64,000 nucleotides of DNA from Ascochyta rabiei (taxonomy: Eukaryota; Ascomycota; Dothideomycetes; Pleosporales; Didymellaceae): positions 1,302,001 through 1,366,000 of the forward strand of contig NC_082418.1 of the NCBI RefSeq assembly GCF_004011695.2, in the 5' to 3' direction. Of this stretch, positions 22,539 to 30,230 are shown piece after piece (positions within the stretch are counted from its first letter, which is position 1; each line of letters begins with the position of its first letter). The notes under the pieces are model-generated. The model did no database searches. It was not told the DNA's origin and saw only the letters and a program-made list of their open reading frames with translations. A program made the translations under genes and the position numbers.

Positions 22539-23621
22539 ATGAAGCACCTCCAGCTCACCCCCGGCGAAGGCACCAAGCCCCTGAAAGACGGCGCGTCCGT
22601 CCCTGCTGCATTGCCAGAAGCCAAAGAGACCAAGCTCCACCCGGCAAATGCACCCGACGCCTCGACTAACGCCTCGCTCTTCTTCGTTGGAACAGCGACT
22701 ACAATCCTAGAGTGGGAAGGCCTGCGCATACTCACAGACCCCAACTTCCTCCACGCAGGCGACCACGTCCACCTCGGGCCCGGCGTAAGCGCAACGCGGA
22801 AGACGAATCCAGCGATCGATTTGGAAGAGCTCCCTCACATCGACGCCATCCTGCTCTCCCACTACCACGAAGACCATTTCGACAAGCTTGTTGAAGACAA
22901 ACTCTCCAGGAGCATTCCCATCATCACCACCCCTCATGCGCATGGCTGCCTGACCTCCAAGGGCGCCGACTCCTTCACCAACGTGCACGCCCTCGACTTC
23001 TGGCACGGCCTGATGATCGACGTCAAGCCCAAATCCGTCACCACCGGCCCAACGCCCAGCCTGAAAATCACAGGCATGCCAGGAAAACACATCCCACCGG
23101 GCCCTCTCGGCGCCGCAAACGACATCCTCGGCGCCGTGCCTCCCACCAACGGATGGATGATTGAGCTGGGCTACTCGTCGCCCAGCGCCGCCAATGCAGA
23201 CGAGTTCAGCAGCGGGTACCGAGCGTACATCACCGGCGACACGCTGATGGTGGACGAGCTCAAGGAGATACCGGAGCGCTACAAGGACCACAACATCGAC
23301 CTGATGCTGATCCATCTCGGCGGGACCACGATCCCCGGCCCGAGCATGCCGCTGCTGATGGTGACCATGGACGCCAAGCAGGGCGTCGAGCTGATGCACT
23401 TGATCGACCCGGATGTCACGATCCCCATCCACTACGACGACTACGACGTCTTCCTGAGTCCGCTGGACGACTTCAAGAAGGCCGTCGAACACGCCGGGTG
23501 GAGCGGGAAAGTAGTGTATCTAGACCGCAAGGACCAGTACAAGTTCCTAGTCAAGCAGGAAGCGGACAAGGAGCAGCAAGGGCTCGCGCAGCTTCCAGAA
23601 GCCAGTCGAGGAACAAAGTAG
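22539..23621 (+). CDS. Metallo-beta-lactamase-fold hydrolase
   Basis: Single-exon, 360-residue enzyme of the UlaG/NAPE-PLD-like branch of the metallo-beta-lactamase superfamily; the substrate is unknown. The fold and metal site look intact. GTATTILEWEGLRILTDPNF is the first strand pair, and LLSHYHEDHFD is the H-x-H-x-D-H metal motif. The third histidine is probably in TTPHAHGCL. AYITGDTLM supplies the bridging aspartate, and IPIHYDDYDVFLSP the last histidine. There is no signal peptide or membrane segment, so it is probably cytosolic. I chose the ATG giving MKHLQLTPGEG. The open frame extends 41 codons upstream, but that sequence resembles a leader. Its stop lies only 65 bp from the stop of the convergent acetyltransferase gene. 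Confidence 0.9.
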   Translation: MKHLQLTPGEGTKPLKDGASVPAALPEAKETKLHPANAPDASTNASLFFVGTATTILEWEGLRILTDPNFLHAGDHVHLGPGVSATRKTNPAIDLEELPHIDAILLSHYHEDHFDKLVEDKLSRSIPIITTPHAHGCLTSKGADSFTNVHALDFWHGLMIDVKPKSVTTGPTPSLKITGMPGKHIPPGPLGAANDILGAVPPTNGWMIELGYSSPSAANADEFSSGYRAYITGDTLMVDELKEIPERYKDHNIDLMLIHLGGTTIPGPSMPLLMVTMDAKQGVELMHLIDPDVTIPIHYDDYDVFLSPLDDFKKAVEHAGWSGKVVYLDRKDQYKFLVKQEADKEQQGLAQLPEASRGTK

Positions 23622-23686
23622 CATTGAATGTGAACACGAACCCAGAGTGAATTTCCCGTTCCACCACGACTTTCCCCCCCGCCTTC

Positions 23687-24665
23687 TCACTCCCCCCCTC
23701 TCAACCACCCCCCAAGGACCACCAACCGATCCTCCGTCCTCCAGCTCCCCCCAATAAAAACCGCCTCCCCCTTCCACTCAAACACACCCCTCTCCTGCAC
23801 CCCACACCTGCGCATAACCGCGCGACTAGCCGGATTCCTCTCGTTGACAACAACGCGCATCCACACGCCCTCCCAGCCGGCCCAAAACGCCTCGCCCTGT
23901 TCGCTTCGAGCAGCGCCCAGCACGGCGGTGATGGCCTCGGTGGCGAACCCGCGACCCCATGCGGCGGGCAGGAAGGCGTAGGCTAGTTCCACGACCAGGG
24001 TGCTGGGTTCCCGGGCTGTGGGGATGGTGAGGTGCGGGGGGAGGGCGAGGTGGTTGTCTGTTGTGGGGAGGAGGGAGATGACACCTATGAAGGAGGGTTT
24101 TTCCTCTTTATTGTTGCTGCTGTTGTCGTTGTTGTCGTCGTCGTCGTCGTTGTTGTTGTTGTTGTTGTTGTTGTTGCCGTCGTCGTCGTCGTCGTCGTTG
24201 TCGGCGGCGGCGTCTTTGTCGTGGGGTTGAGAGGCCAGCGGGAGTCGATGTACGGCGTACGCGATTCTAAACCTCGCCTTGTCTCCCGCGTCCACGGTCT
24301 CGTTGGTGCGAACTGGTGCGGAAGGGAGGAGGCCAGAGATTAGTTTCTGTGTCTCGGAGAGTGTTTTGCTTGGTGGGTGGATGCTAGATCCCAGTATGTC
24401 AGCTTGTGCGTGTATATAAATCTCCTATATCCTGTATACTATGTCCCGTATACTATGTCCCGTATACTATGTCCCGTATCCCGTATCACGTATCGTCGCG
24501 TCGACGGTGGGTGATTGACCGAGTAGAAGGAATGCAAACGTACCTCCACGCCATACTCGCTGCATTGCTCCTCCACTCATGAAGCCAGCCCAGCTCCTCA
24601 CTGCCTTGTTCCGCGCTGGTTAGGAGCGAGAGGCGCAGGCGGGGGGTGTGGAGAAGGGGATCCAT
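23687..24665 (-). CDS. GNAT N-acetyltransferase with Asp/Asn insert
   Basis: RimJ/RimL-like acetyltransferase (GNAT fold); acceptor unknown. Exons 24544-24665 and 23687-24383 give 272 residues. Exon 1 opens MDPLLHTPRLRLSLLTSAEQ, the typical first strand, and ends MAW. The 160-nt intron is long for this window and contains a 14-bp tandem repeat. Exon 2 continues SIHPPSKTLSETQKLI. Residues about 102-133 are a low-complexity run of Asp and Asn encoded by GAC/AAC repeats, inserted before FIGVISLLP. The acetyl-CoA site is AWGRGFATEAI (fits the R/Q-x-x-G-x-G/A motif). NPASRAVMRRCGVQERGVF is the usual last block. It is convergent with the MBL gene. Confidence 0.85.
24131..24218. repeat. GTT/GTC trinucleotide repeat (coding, Asn/Asp)
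   Basis: Mixed GTT and GTC triplets on the + strand, read as Asn/Asp on the - strand within the acetyltransferase gene. Confidence 0.9.
24431..24472. repeat. 14-bp tandem repeat inside the GNAT intron
   Basis: Three units of CCCGTATACTATGT (the first has CCTG), followed by shorter CCCGTAT relatives to about 24,495. All lie within the 24,384-24,543 intron. Confidence 0.92.
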
Positions 24666-25233
24666 AGTTTGGTTCTATTCTCCGACTTCAGACCCTCTAT
24701 CTTCTGGAATGTATATCGGTAAACGAATCAAGACCACACGACTGTGGTGTTTCACTGTCGATACGCGGATCTAGGTGATGTTGGGTGATGTTGGGTGATG
24801 TGTGGTTTTGTACCGCAGCTGTGTTTGGCGGACTAGGTGTGAGATTCAGGCCCTCCGCGCCCTACCATTGCTATCGAACCATTGCGGCCCAAAATGGAGT
24901 GTAGATGCGTTTCAGACACGGAAAAATACCGTAGAGGGCGTGGAACGGGAAGTGCGCTGCCGCTCAGGGTGGGAGGTGCGCCCTGTCGCGCGATGGGATG
25001 TGAATGTGTGATGGTGGGTGGGCGTAGGGCGCGAACACGAATCGACATGACGAACCACCTCGATGACATGGAGTTTGGTAGGCGTTGCCTAAGGAGAGGC
25101 GTTCGGGGGTAAGGAATAGATAATGCTATCAAAGCTATATAATCAAGAATTGAAGGAGTGGTCTCATGCCTGGTATCTTCATATGTACGACTGCCGTGGC
25201 AAGCGGCAGGGACAGCGCGGCTGTCCGGGTTTC

Positions 25234-25271
<38 letters not shown>

Positions 25272-25299
25272 ACATTACTTGGTCCATCGTGCCATCACG
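24666..25299. other. Intergenic region with direct repeat and poly-A run
   Basis: The GNAT promoter side and the 3' flank of the Cys-rich membrane protein gene. It contains about three copies of GTGATGTTGG near 24,774-24,801 and a 33-nt homopolymer (listed separately). I see no gene. Confidence 0.5.
25235..25267. repeat. 33-nt poly-A homopolymer
   Basis: An uninterrupted run of 33 A on the + strand (poly-T for the leftward gene, whose stop codon lies 33 bp beyond it at 25,300). Exact length is unreliable in any assembly. No retroelement-like sequence or target-site duplication is visible beside it. Confidence 0.9.
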
Positions 25300-26607
25300 C
25301 TAGAACCGCCCTGCGGGACTGCTGAAGTTCTTGACGTCCCTGTTCACGTCGTCGTCAAACCCGGCCCGCTCCATCAGCTTGGTGAAGGTAGTTGTCCCTG
25401 AATCGCACGTTGCTCTGTTCTCCCGCATCCCCGGCGCCTTGGGCGGCGCAAGGAAACTCAGGTTCGGCGCTGGCATCAGCACGTCGATTGTCTCGGTGCT
25501 GTCCTGGCGGTCTGGCGGGGGAGGACGCTGTTCCATCTCCGGCTCGCGTCGACGGTGGCTGCGCGAGGACCTGCTTGTGCGGCGCTGCGAGGGAGCGCGC
25601 TTGGGCGTGAAGGTTGGCGTTTTGTAGGGATCGCGGTCGCTGCTGCCAGCACGGACTGCCGGAGCTGGGCGAGCTGGGTTAGGGTTGGCGGGCAGGCCGG
25701 GGCCGTTGGTGAAGCCAAAGTTCAGCTTGGGTGTGCGGTCCCACATACTCCTAATCCGTGGCGTGAGACCGGTGCCTACGGTGGGCTTGCTCGGCATGCC
25801 GTTCGAGACCATGCCCGTGTTGGAGTTGTAAGAGTTTGGCGAACGGTGGGTAGAGTGCGACGGGCGTCTGATGAAGTCTACTCGTGCGGCGTGCTCGGGG
25901 TCGTAGATTGGGTCGCTGATGTGCCGGGCTACGTGGCCAAAGTCCCCAGAGTACTTCTTCTCGCTCTGTGATTCGCGGCGCGTGTTGATCAGCCACATGA
26001 GACCGATGGCCCCCAGGGCACCGATGACGAGACCGGGGAAGAGGCCAGCTGCAAAGGACTTGCCGTCGAAGCCCTGCTTCACGGGCACAGGCGCTGGGCA
26101 GCCGGAAGTCTGCGACGAGGACGCAGGCCTCGTGGGCGATGGTGTCGAGGTGGCCGACGAGGTGGGTGATGGACTTGTGTCGTCTTTGGAGCACATGCCG
26201 CTCTTGCATGTGTAGCCTAGCGGACAGCACTGAGTGCCGCACGTAGGGAGCTCTATGCCGGCTGTGTCGGAGAGGTGCATCTGGTTGTCAGGATGCAGGG
26301 TGGCGTTGAGCTGTTTGACGTCGCAAGTGATGGGCTGGATGAAAGCACAGTCTGCGCCGGCAGGGCAGCAGATGACGGACTGCACGTCGGCAGTGTTCAA
26401 GGACATGCACGTCGAGTCTGTGGGACAGCAGAAGTCGGACGGGAAGCTGCTGCCGCACTGTTGCAGGCCCTGGACGCCGCCACATGTTTGCGCCTGTCGA
26501 GAGAAGAGGGTCGATGCTTGGGCTGGTGTGACGGCTGAGGTGAGAAGGAAGAAGACGGACAGCCTGGACAGCCTGGACAGCCTGGAAGCAGTGGTCGAGG
26601 AGGGCAT
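25300..26607 (-). CDS. Cys-rich single-pass membrane protein
   Basis: A 435-residue protein with the layout of a type I surface or sensor-like protein; function not recognised. A signal peptide occupies about residues 1-31 (SVFFLLTSAVTPAQA). The ectodomain (about 40-140) has paired-cysteine motifs (QCGSSFPSDFCCP, VICCPAGADC, CGTQCCPLGYTCKSGMC), the last resembling granulin- or chitin-binding-like knots. A Ser/Thr/Pro stalk (145-170) leads to one membrane helix (about 185-206, GLFPGLVIGALGAIGLMWLI). The basic Ser/Pro-rich cytosolic tail of about 225 residues ends VNRDVKNFSSPAGRF. This layout is common in filamentous ascomycetes and uncharacterised. I start at the ATG giving MPSSTTASRL; the frame stays open far upstream only because of a 15-bp repeat. 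Confidence 0.82.
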   Translation of the reverse strand: MPSSTTASRLSRLSRLSVFFLLTSAVTPAQASTLFSRQAQTCGGVQGLQQCGSSFPSDFCCPTDSTCMSLNTADVQSVICCPAGADCAFIQPITCDVKQLNATLHPDNQMHLSDTAGIELPTCGTQCCPLGYTCKSGMCSKDDTSPSPTSSATSTPSPTRPASSSQTSGCPAPVPVKQGFDGKSFAAGLFPGLVIGALGAIGLMWLINTRRESQSEKKYSGDFGHVARHISDPIYDPEHAARVDFIRRPSHSTHRSPNSYNSNTGMVSNGMPSKPTVGTGLTPRIRSMWDRTPKLNFGFTNGPGLPANPNPARPAPAVRAGSSDRDPYKTPTFTPKRAPSQRRTSRSSRSHRRREPEMEQRPPPPDRQDSTETIDVLMPAPNLSFLAPPKAPGMRENRATCDSGTTTFTKLMERAGFDDDVNRDVKNFSSPAGRF

Positions 26608-27309
26608 GGCGTGGATGTGTGAGGAGCTGAGCGAGCAATTACAGGCGTGTTGAAGGGGGTGGAAAGACAGCTCGGGTACCAGACTCGACAGAAGCGAAGA
26701 AACGAGAGAAGTGAAGAGCAAGAGAGACGAAGAGACGAGAGAAGTGAAGAGACGAGAGACGCAGAGACGAGAGACGCAGAGACGAGAGACGCAGAGACGA
26801 GAGACGCAGAGACGAGAGACGCAGAGACGAGAGACGCAGAGACGAGAGACGCAGAGACGAGAGACGCAGAGACGAGAGAAACAAACAGCGCGGAGACAGG
26901 AAGCGGTTAGAGAAGCAGAGAAGACGAAGACGAGTTCATACATCAGGAAACACAGCGTGTCCGCCGGTGGCAGCTCCCGCGCGCACCTGGGCGCTCTCGT
27001 GGCCAGCCATGTTGTGGCCCAGGGCTCCAGAACAGAGCGGTGAGGCGGCGAGTGGACGACAGGCCGTGGAGGAGGGCTGCAGGTGGGGGTCAGTCACGTA
27101 GGGTCGCGTTGCAGAATGCGATGCTCGACGTGTGGTTGTATGGCTGTGCGGTCGCGCGCAGGTGGGCGGGTGAAACGCGCACGGGCGGCTGTGTGCTGTT
27201 AGCGCGCCGTCGTGCGCCCGTCGTCCCCCCGGCGAGAATTGTTAGCCTCGCCTCTTGCTCTGGCGGCCCTGCACCTTCGGCCTGGCCTTGCTCTCACCAC
27301 CCACACGAC
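26608..27309. promoter_or_regulatory. Divergent region, membrane protein / RSM26
   Basis: These 702 bp separate the divergent Cys-rich protein gene and RSM26. The 26,761-26,880 minisatellite lies inside it. No transcription-factor site can be named. Confidence 0.4.
26761..26880. repeat. 15-bp minisatellite, 8 units
   Basis: Eight tandem copies of GCAGAGACGAGAGAC (the last ends GAGAA), almost perfect, lying 154-273 bp upstream of the start codon of the Cys-rich membrane protein gene. Degenerate relatives (GAGAGAAGTGAAGA) precede it from about 26,700. On the - strand it has no stops and would read as repeating VSRLC. Confidence 0.96.
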
Positions 27310-28382
27310 ATGACGGTTCTGCGGTGCCTAGCCAGACGGCCCGCCGCCACGCCTTTCCGGGCTGCGGCCTCGGCTGCGAGCGTATGCGTATGCAGACCCC
27401 CGATGCTGATGCTGATGCTGATGCTGATGCCGATGCTGATGCTGATGCCGATGCTGATGCCGATGCTGATGCTGATGCTGATGCTGATGCCAAAGCGAAT
27501 GCCAAAGCGAATGCGCGTCCGAGACTGACGGCGCCTTAGAGAGCAGCAACACGACAAACAGCAGCAGCACCGCCGCCCGCCCGCAGCCTCTACACCGTCC
27601 CCACGCTCGCCAACCACGACCAGCTCACGGCCAATGGCGTCCCCGGCCTCTTCTCCAAGCAGGCCTTCCGCACCGCCTACACGCAGTACCAGCAGCACAT
27701 CATCGACGAGCTCAACGACTCCACCGCCGGCACCCCGTTCGAGGGCCAGGACACCAAGTCGCTGACCATCGAGTTCGCCCGCGACCCCACCAGGGCCTAC
27801 GGCTTCAACCTCGCCAGCATGGCCTTCAACAACCACTTCTTCTTCCGCGGCCTCAACACAAACCCAGACGTGCTCTCGGCGCCCCCGTCCGACCTCGCCA
27901 TCCAGATCAAGCGCGACTTCTCCTCTATGGACACCCTGCGCGCCACCTTCCTCGCCACCGCAGAGGCCATGTTCGGCCCGGGCTTCGTCTGGCTCGTCCA
28001 GACAAAGGACACGGAGCTGGGCAGCTTGCGCATCCTCCCCACCTACCTGGCCGGCTCGCCGCTCTCGGGCGCCCACTACCGCCGCCAGTCGCACGACCTG
28101 AACACACACAACCCCGACTCGTACGCCGCCGTCAACAAGGTCGGCAAGTTTGGCCACGCCGCCCAACACGACGCCCGCCCCAAGAAGCCCCTGGGCGGCG
28201 TCGACGTCGTCCCGCTGCTGTGCGTCAACACCTGGGAGCACGCCTGGCTGCACGACTACGGCGTCAAGGGCAAGGCCGCCTACCTGCGCGCCTGGTGGGA
28301 CAAGATCGACTGGGACGTGGTCAGGCAGGGCGCCACCATCTCGCCCGTCGAGAACAGGAGCAACCAGTTCATGTACAAGTAG
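27310..28382 (+). CDS. RSM26: Mitoribosomal small-subunit SOD-like protein (Rsm26)
   Basis: Fe/Mn-superoxide-dismutase-fold protein of the mitochondrial small ribosomal subunit (mS42/mS43 type). Exon 1 is 27310-27381 and exon 2 is 27540-28382, giving 304 residues. The 158-nt intron starts GTATGC and ends TTAG after a CTGAC branch-like site, and most of it is a GATGCT repeat. The joined N-terminus (MTVLRCLARRPAATPF...) is Arg/Ala-rich, as in mitochondrial presequences, and leads into SLYTVPTLANHD. FNNHFFFRGL and NTWEHAWLHDYGVKGKAAY are the SOD C-terminal blocks. The catalytic D-x-W-E-H-A motif reads N-T-W-E-H-A, and the first histidine pair of true SODs is not recognisable. This fits a ribosomal role better than a dismutase. 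Confidence 0.88.
27402..27490. repeat. GATGCT/GATGCC hexamer repeat in the RSM26 intron
   Basis: About 15 hexamer units, mostly GATGCT with interspersed GATGCC, then CAAAGCGAATGC duplicates to about 27,512. It fills most of the intron. Confidence 0.95.
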
Positions 28383-28815
28383 GCGAGCCCTGTTCACGGC
28401 ATGTAGCATAGATGTACAAAATCGCCCCAGTCTTGCGCTTGTCACCAGGTTCCATTGCAGTCAGCATGTGGTCCCCGTGTTTGAGCAGCCCGAACGCAGC
28501 ATGTAGTGGTTGCGTGGGATGCTACCATCACTCCCCTGCACACATGGACAGAGAGGCCTCACCACCCCACGAACAACAACCACAACCACAACCACCTCAT
28601 CGACAGAGAATCCATTAGATAATGACATCTACTACAGCCCAGCCCCAGACAATCCAAGACCGTGGCATGCATACCATCGCATCGAGAGAGAAAGAGTCTC
28701 AGGCCAGCCACTCTGTCACCCTTACTACTCCCCCCCACTTCCACTTCCACTGTAGCAGCATCCTTCCATCTCCCATGTACCCCGTCTGCCTCTTCCATGA
28801 ACAACGAATGCCTTT
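28383..28815. other. Convergent intergenic region RSM26 / FKBP
   Basis: Shared 3' flank of two convergent genes, with no further feature recognised. A CA-rich stretch is at 28,573-28,592. Confidence 0.5.
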
Positions 28816-29612
28816 TCAGTTGATCTTCTTCAGCTCCACCTCGAAGATGAGCTCAGAGTTGGCCGGGATCAGTCCGCCGCCGACGTCCCTGGTTGGTCTT
28901 GTCAGCACAGCATCTTGCATAGCATCTTGCATAGCGTGGTATCGTGGTATCGTGGTATCGTGAGCGAAGCGTAGTGAAGCGTGGTGAAGAATCAAGTGCA
29001 GTGCAGCGAATGCTAAACGTACTGGCTGCCGTAGGCAAAGTCGGAGCTGATGTCCAGCCTGGCCTTCTCGCCGAGCTTCATCTGCACGACGCCCTCGTCC
29101 CAGCCTATGTCATGAAGAAAACGTCAGCTTTACAGTTCCCAGCTTTTCAACCTCTCGACACGAGGAGAGTGATGGAGTGAGTGATGGAGAGTGATGGAGA
29201 GTGATGAAGTAAGTGATGGAGAGTGATGAAGTAAGTGATGAAGTGTGATGAAGTAAGCGTTGAAGTAAAAGAGTCAAGACGCACCCTTGATAACGCGGCC
29301 AACACCAATAGGCGTCTTGAAAGGCCCGCGGCCAGGCTTCTCCGTCGTGTCGAACTGCTTGCCCTTGCTGTCCTTCTTGCCGGCCTCCTTGAGCCAGCCT
29401 GTGTACAGCATCGTGACGGTGTCGCCCTGCTGCGGGGACGGGCCGTTGCCCTCGACGAGAATGGTCTTCTGGACACCCATGTTGCGAGCTGTGTTGTGGA
29501 AGAAGAACTTGGTGCTGGTGCTGGTGCTGGTGCTGGTGCTGGTGCTGGTAGCGTTGGTGATGGTGGTGGTGCGGGAGATGCGTGGGAGAGAAGAGAGGGC
29601 TCGCAAGGACAT
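28816..29612 (-). CDS. fpr1: FKBP-type peptidyl-prolyl isomerase with N-terminal leader
   Basis: FK506/rapamycin-binding proline isomerase. Exons 29285-29612, 29023-29104 and 28816-28888 give 160 residues. The core begins at an internal methionine (MGVQKTILVEGNG, ATG at 29,480). Core blocks are TVTMLYTGWL, GRGPFKTPIGVGRVIKGWDEG, ARLDISSDFAYGS and GLIPANSELIFEVELKKIN, a complete FKBP12. The 44 residues upstream (MSLRALSSLPRISRTTT..., a Ser-Thr dipeptide run, FFFHNTARN) have no acidic residue and resemble a mitochondrial presequence. Initiation at the first ATG would give an organellar form and at the second a cytosolic form. The first intron (180 nt, donor GTGCGT) is long and repeat-filled; the second (134 nt) carries a GGTATCGT repeat. 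Confidence 0.92.
28935..28962. repeat. GTGGTATC octamer repeat in FKBP intron 2
   Basis: About three tandem GTGGTATC units following a duplicated CATAGCATCTTG, inside the 28,889-29,022 intron. Confidence 0.85.
29168..29262. repeat. AGTGATGGAG / GTGATGAAGTAA repeat in FKBP intron 1
   Basis: A degenerate tandem array of GTGATGGAGA- and GTGATGAAGTAA-like units occupying about half of the 29,105-29,284 intron. Confidence 0.9.
29510..29550. repeat. GCTGGT repeat (coding, Ser-Thr dipeptides)
   Basis: Tandem GGTGCT hexamers on the + strand, encoding about six Ser-Thr dipeptides in the FKBP leader on the - strand. Confidence 0.93.
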
Positions 29613-30230
29613 GGTCGGTTGGGTGCGCGGGTGGAGGGGTAGTCGTAGTGGGTCAGAAGTGCACAGCCACCAGAGATGCGTCTTGTCTGCAGGAACGTCG
29701 CCGCTGAGGGGGGAGAGAGCAAATGATCGGCGCAGGTGGGAGCACGCCTTCGCCGATCTGAGCTTCGGCACGGACGTGGGACCCTGATGCTGGGAGCTGG
29801 ATGCCCGGAGCTCAGGCTGAACATGCTGCATTCGATGCAGCGACGGTCGTCTGCCACGTACGGTCACGTCTCATCTTCTGATTCAACTGAATGATACAGC
29901 ACCTAGTTCTGTCAAATTGGACTCTAATGCATCACTCCTACTACTCCGCCGCTGATGCTCGTTCTACCAAAGCGCAGTGCATCAAATCATATACATAAAA
30001 CGCGTTATTCGTCTAGTTGTTTCGTCATGTCGGCGTATATTCATGTTCTCAACCTCTTCTCGCAGACGAGATGGTGGTGGAAGACGTGTGAGAACCATCT
30101 GAACAGAGGAGCTGCAGAGCGACTGAAGCTGCGAACGTAACAGTAACAATCTGCTCGGCGCAGTGTCTTGAGTAGTCCTGGTATTAGGCAGTTCGACAAC
30201 TCAGGCCGTCTGGACCGTATCGCTATATCT
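29613..30230. other. Intergenic region FKBP / DEN1
   Basis: FKBP promoter side and 3' flank of the protease gene. Frames that continue upstream of the FKBP start lack support. Confidence 0.5.

Noticed and set aside
22707..23492. 261-codon - strand frame
   Set aside because: Antisense shadow of the MBL-fold hydrolase, whose motifs are intact on the + strand.
26761..26880. CRISPR-like array
   Set aside because: Units are contiguous and 15 bp, with no spacers; the organism is a fungus.
26639..26943. Repeating VSRLC/LSSLR peptide as a real repeat protein or an N-terminal extension
   Set aside because: It is the 15-bp minisatellite read through, and a good signal peptide begins at the downstream ATG.
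27294..28445. 383-codon open frame on the - strand antisense to RSM26
   Set aside because: It is a mirror of GC-biased codons of the real gene, its composition is Val/Gly-rich, and it lacks any domain.
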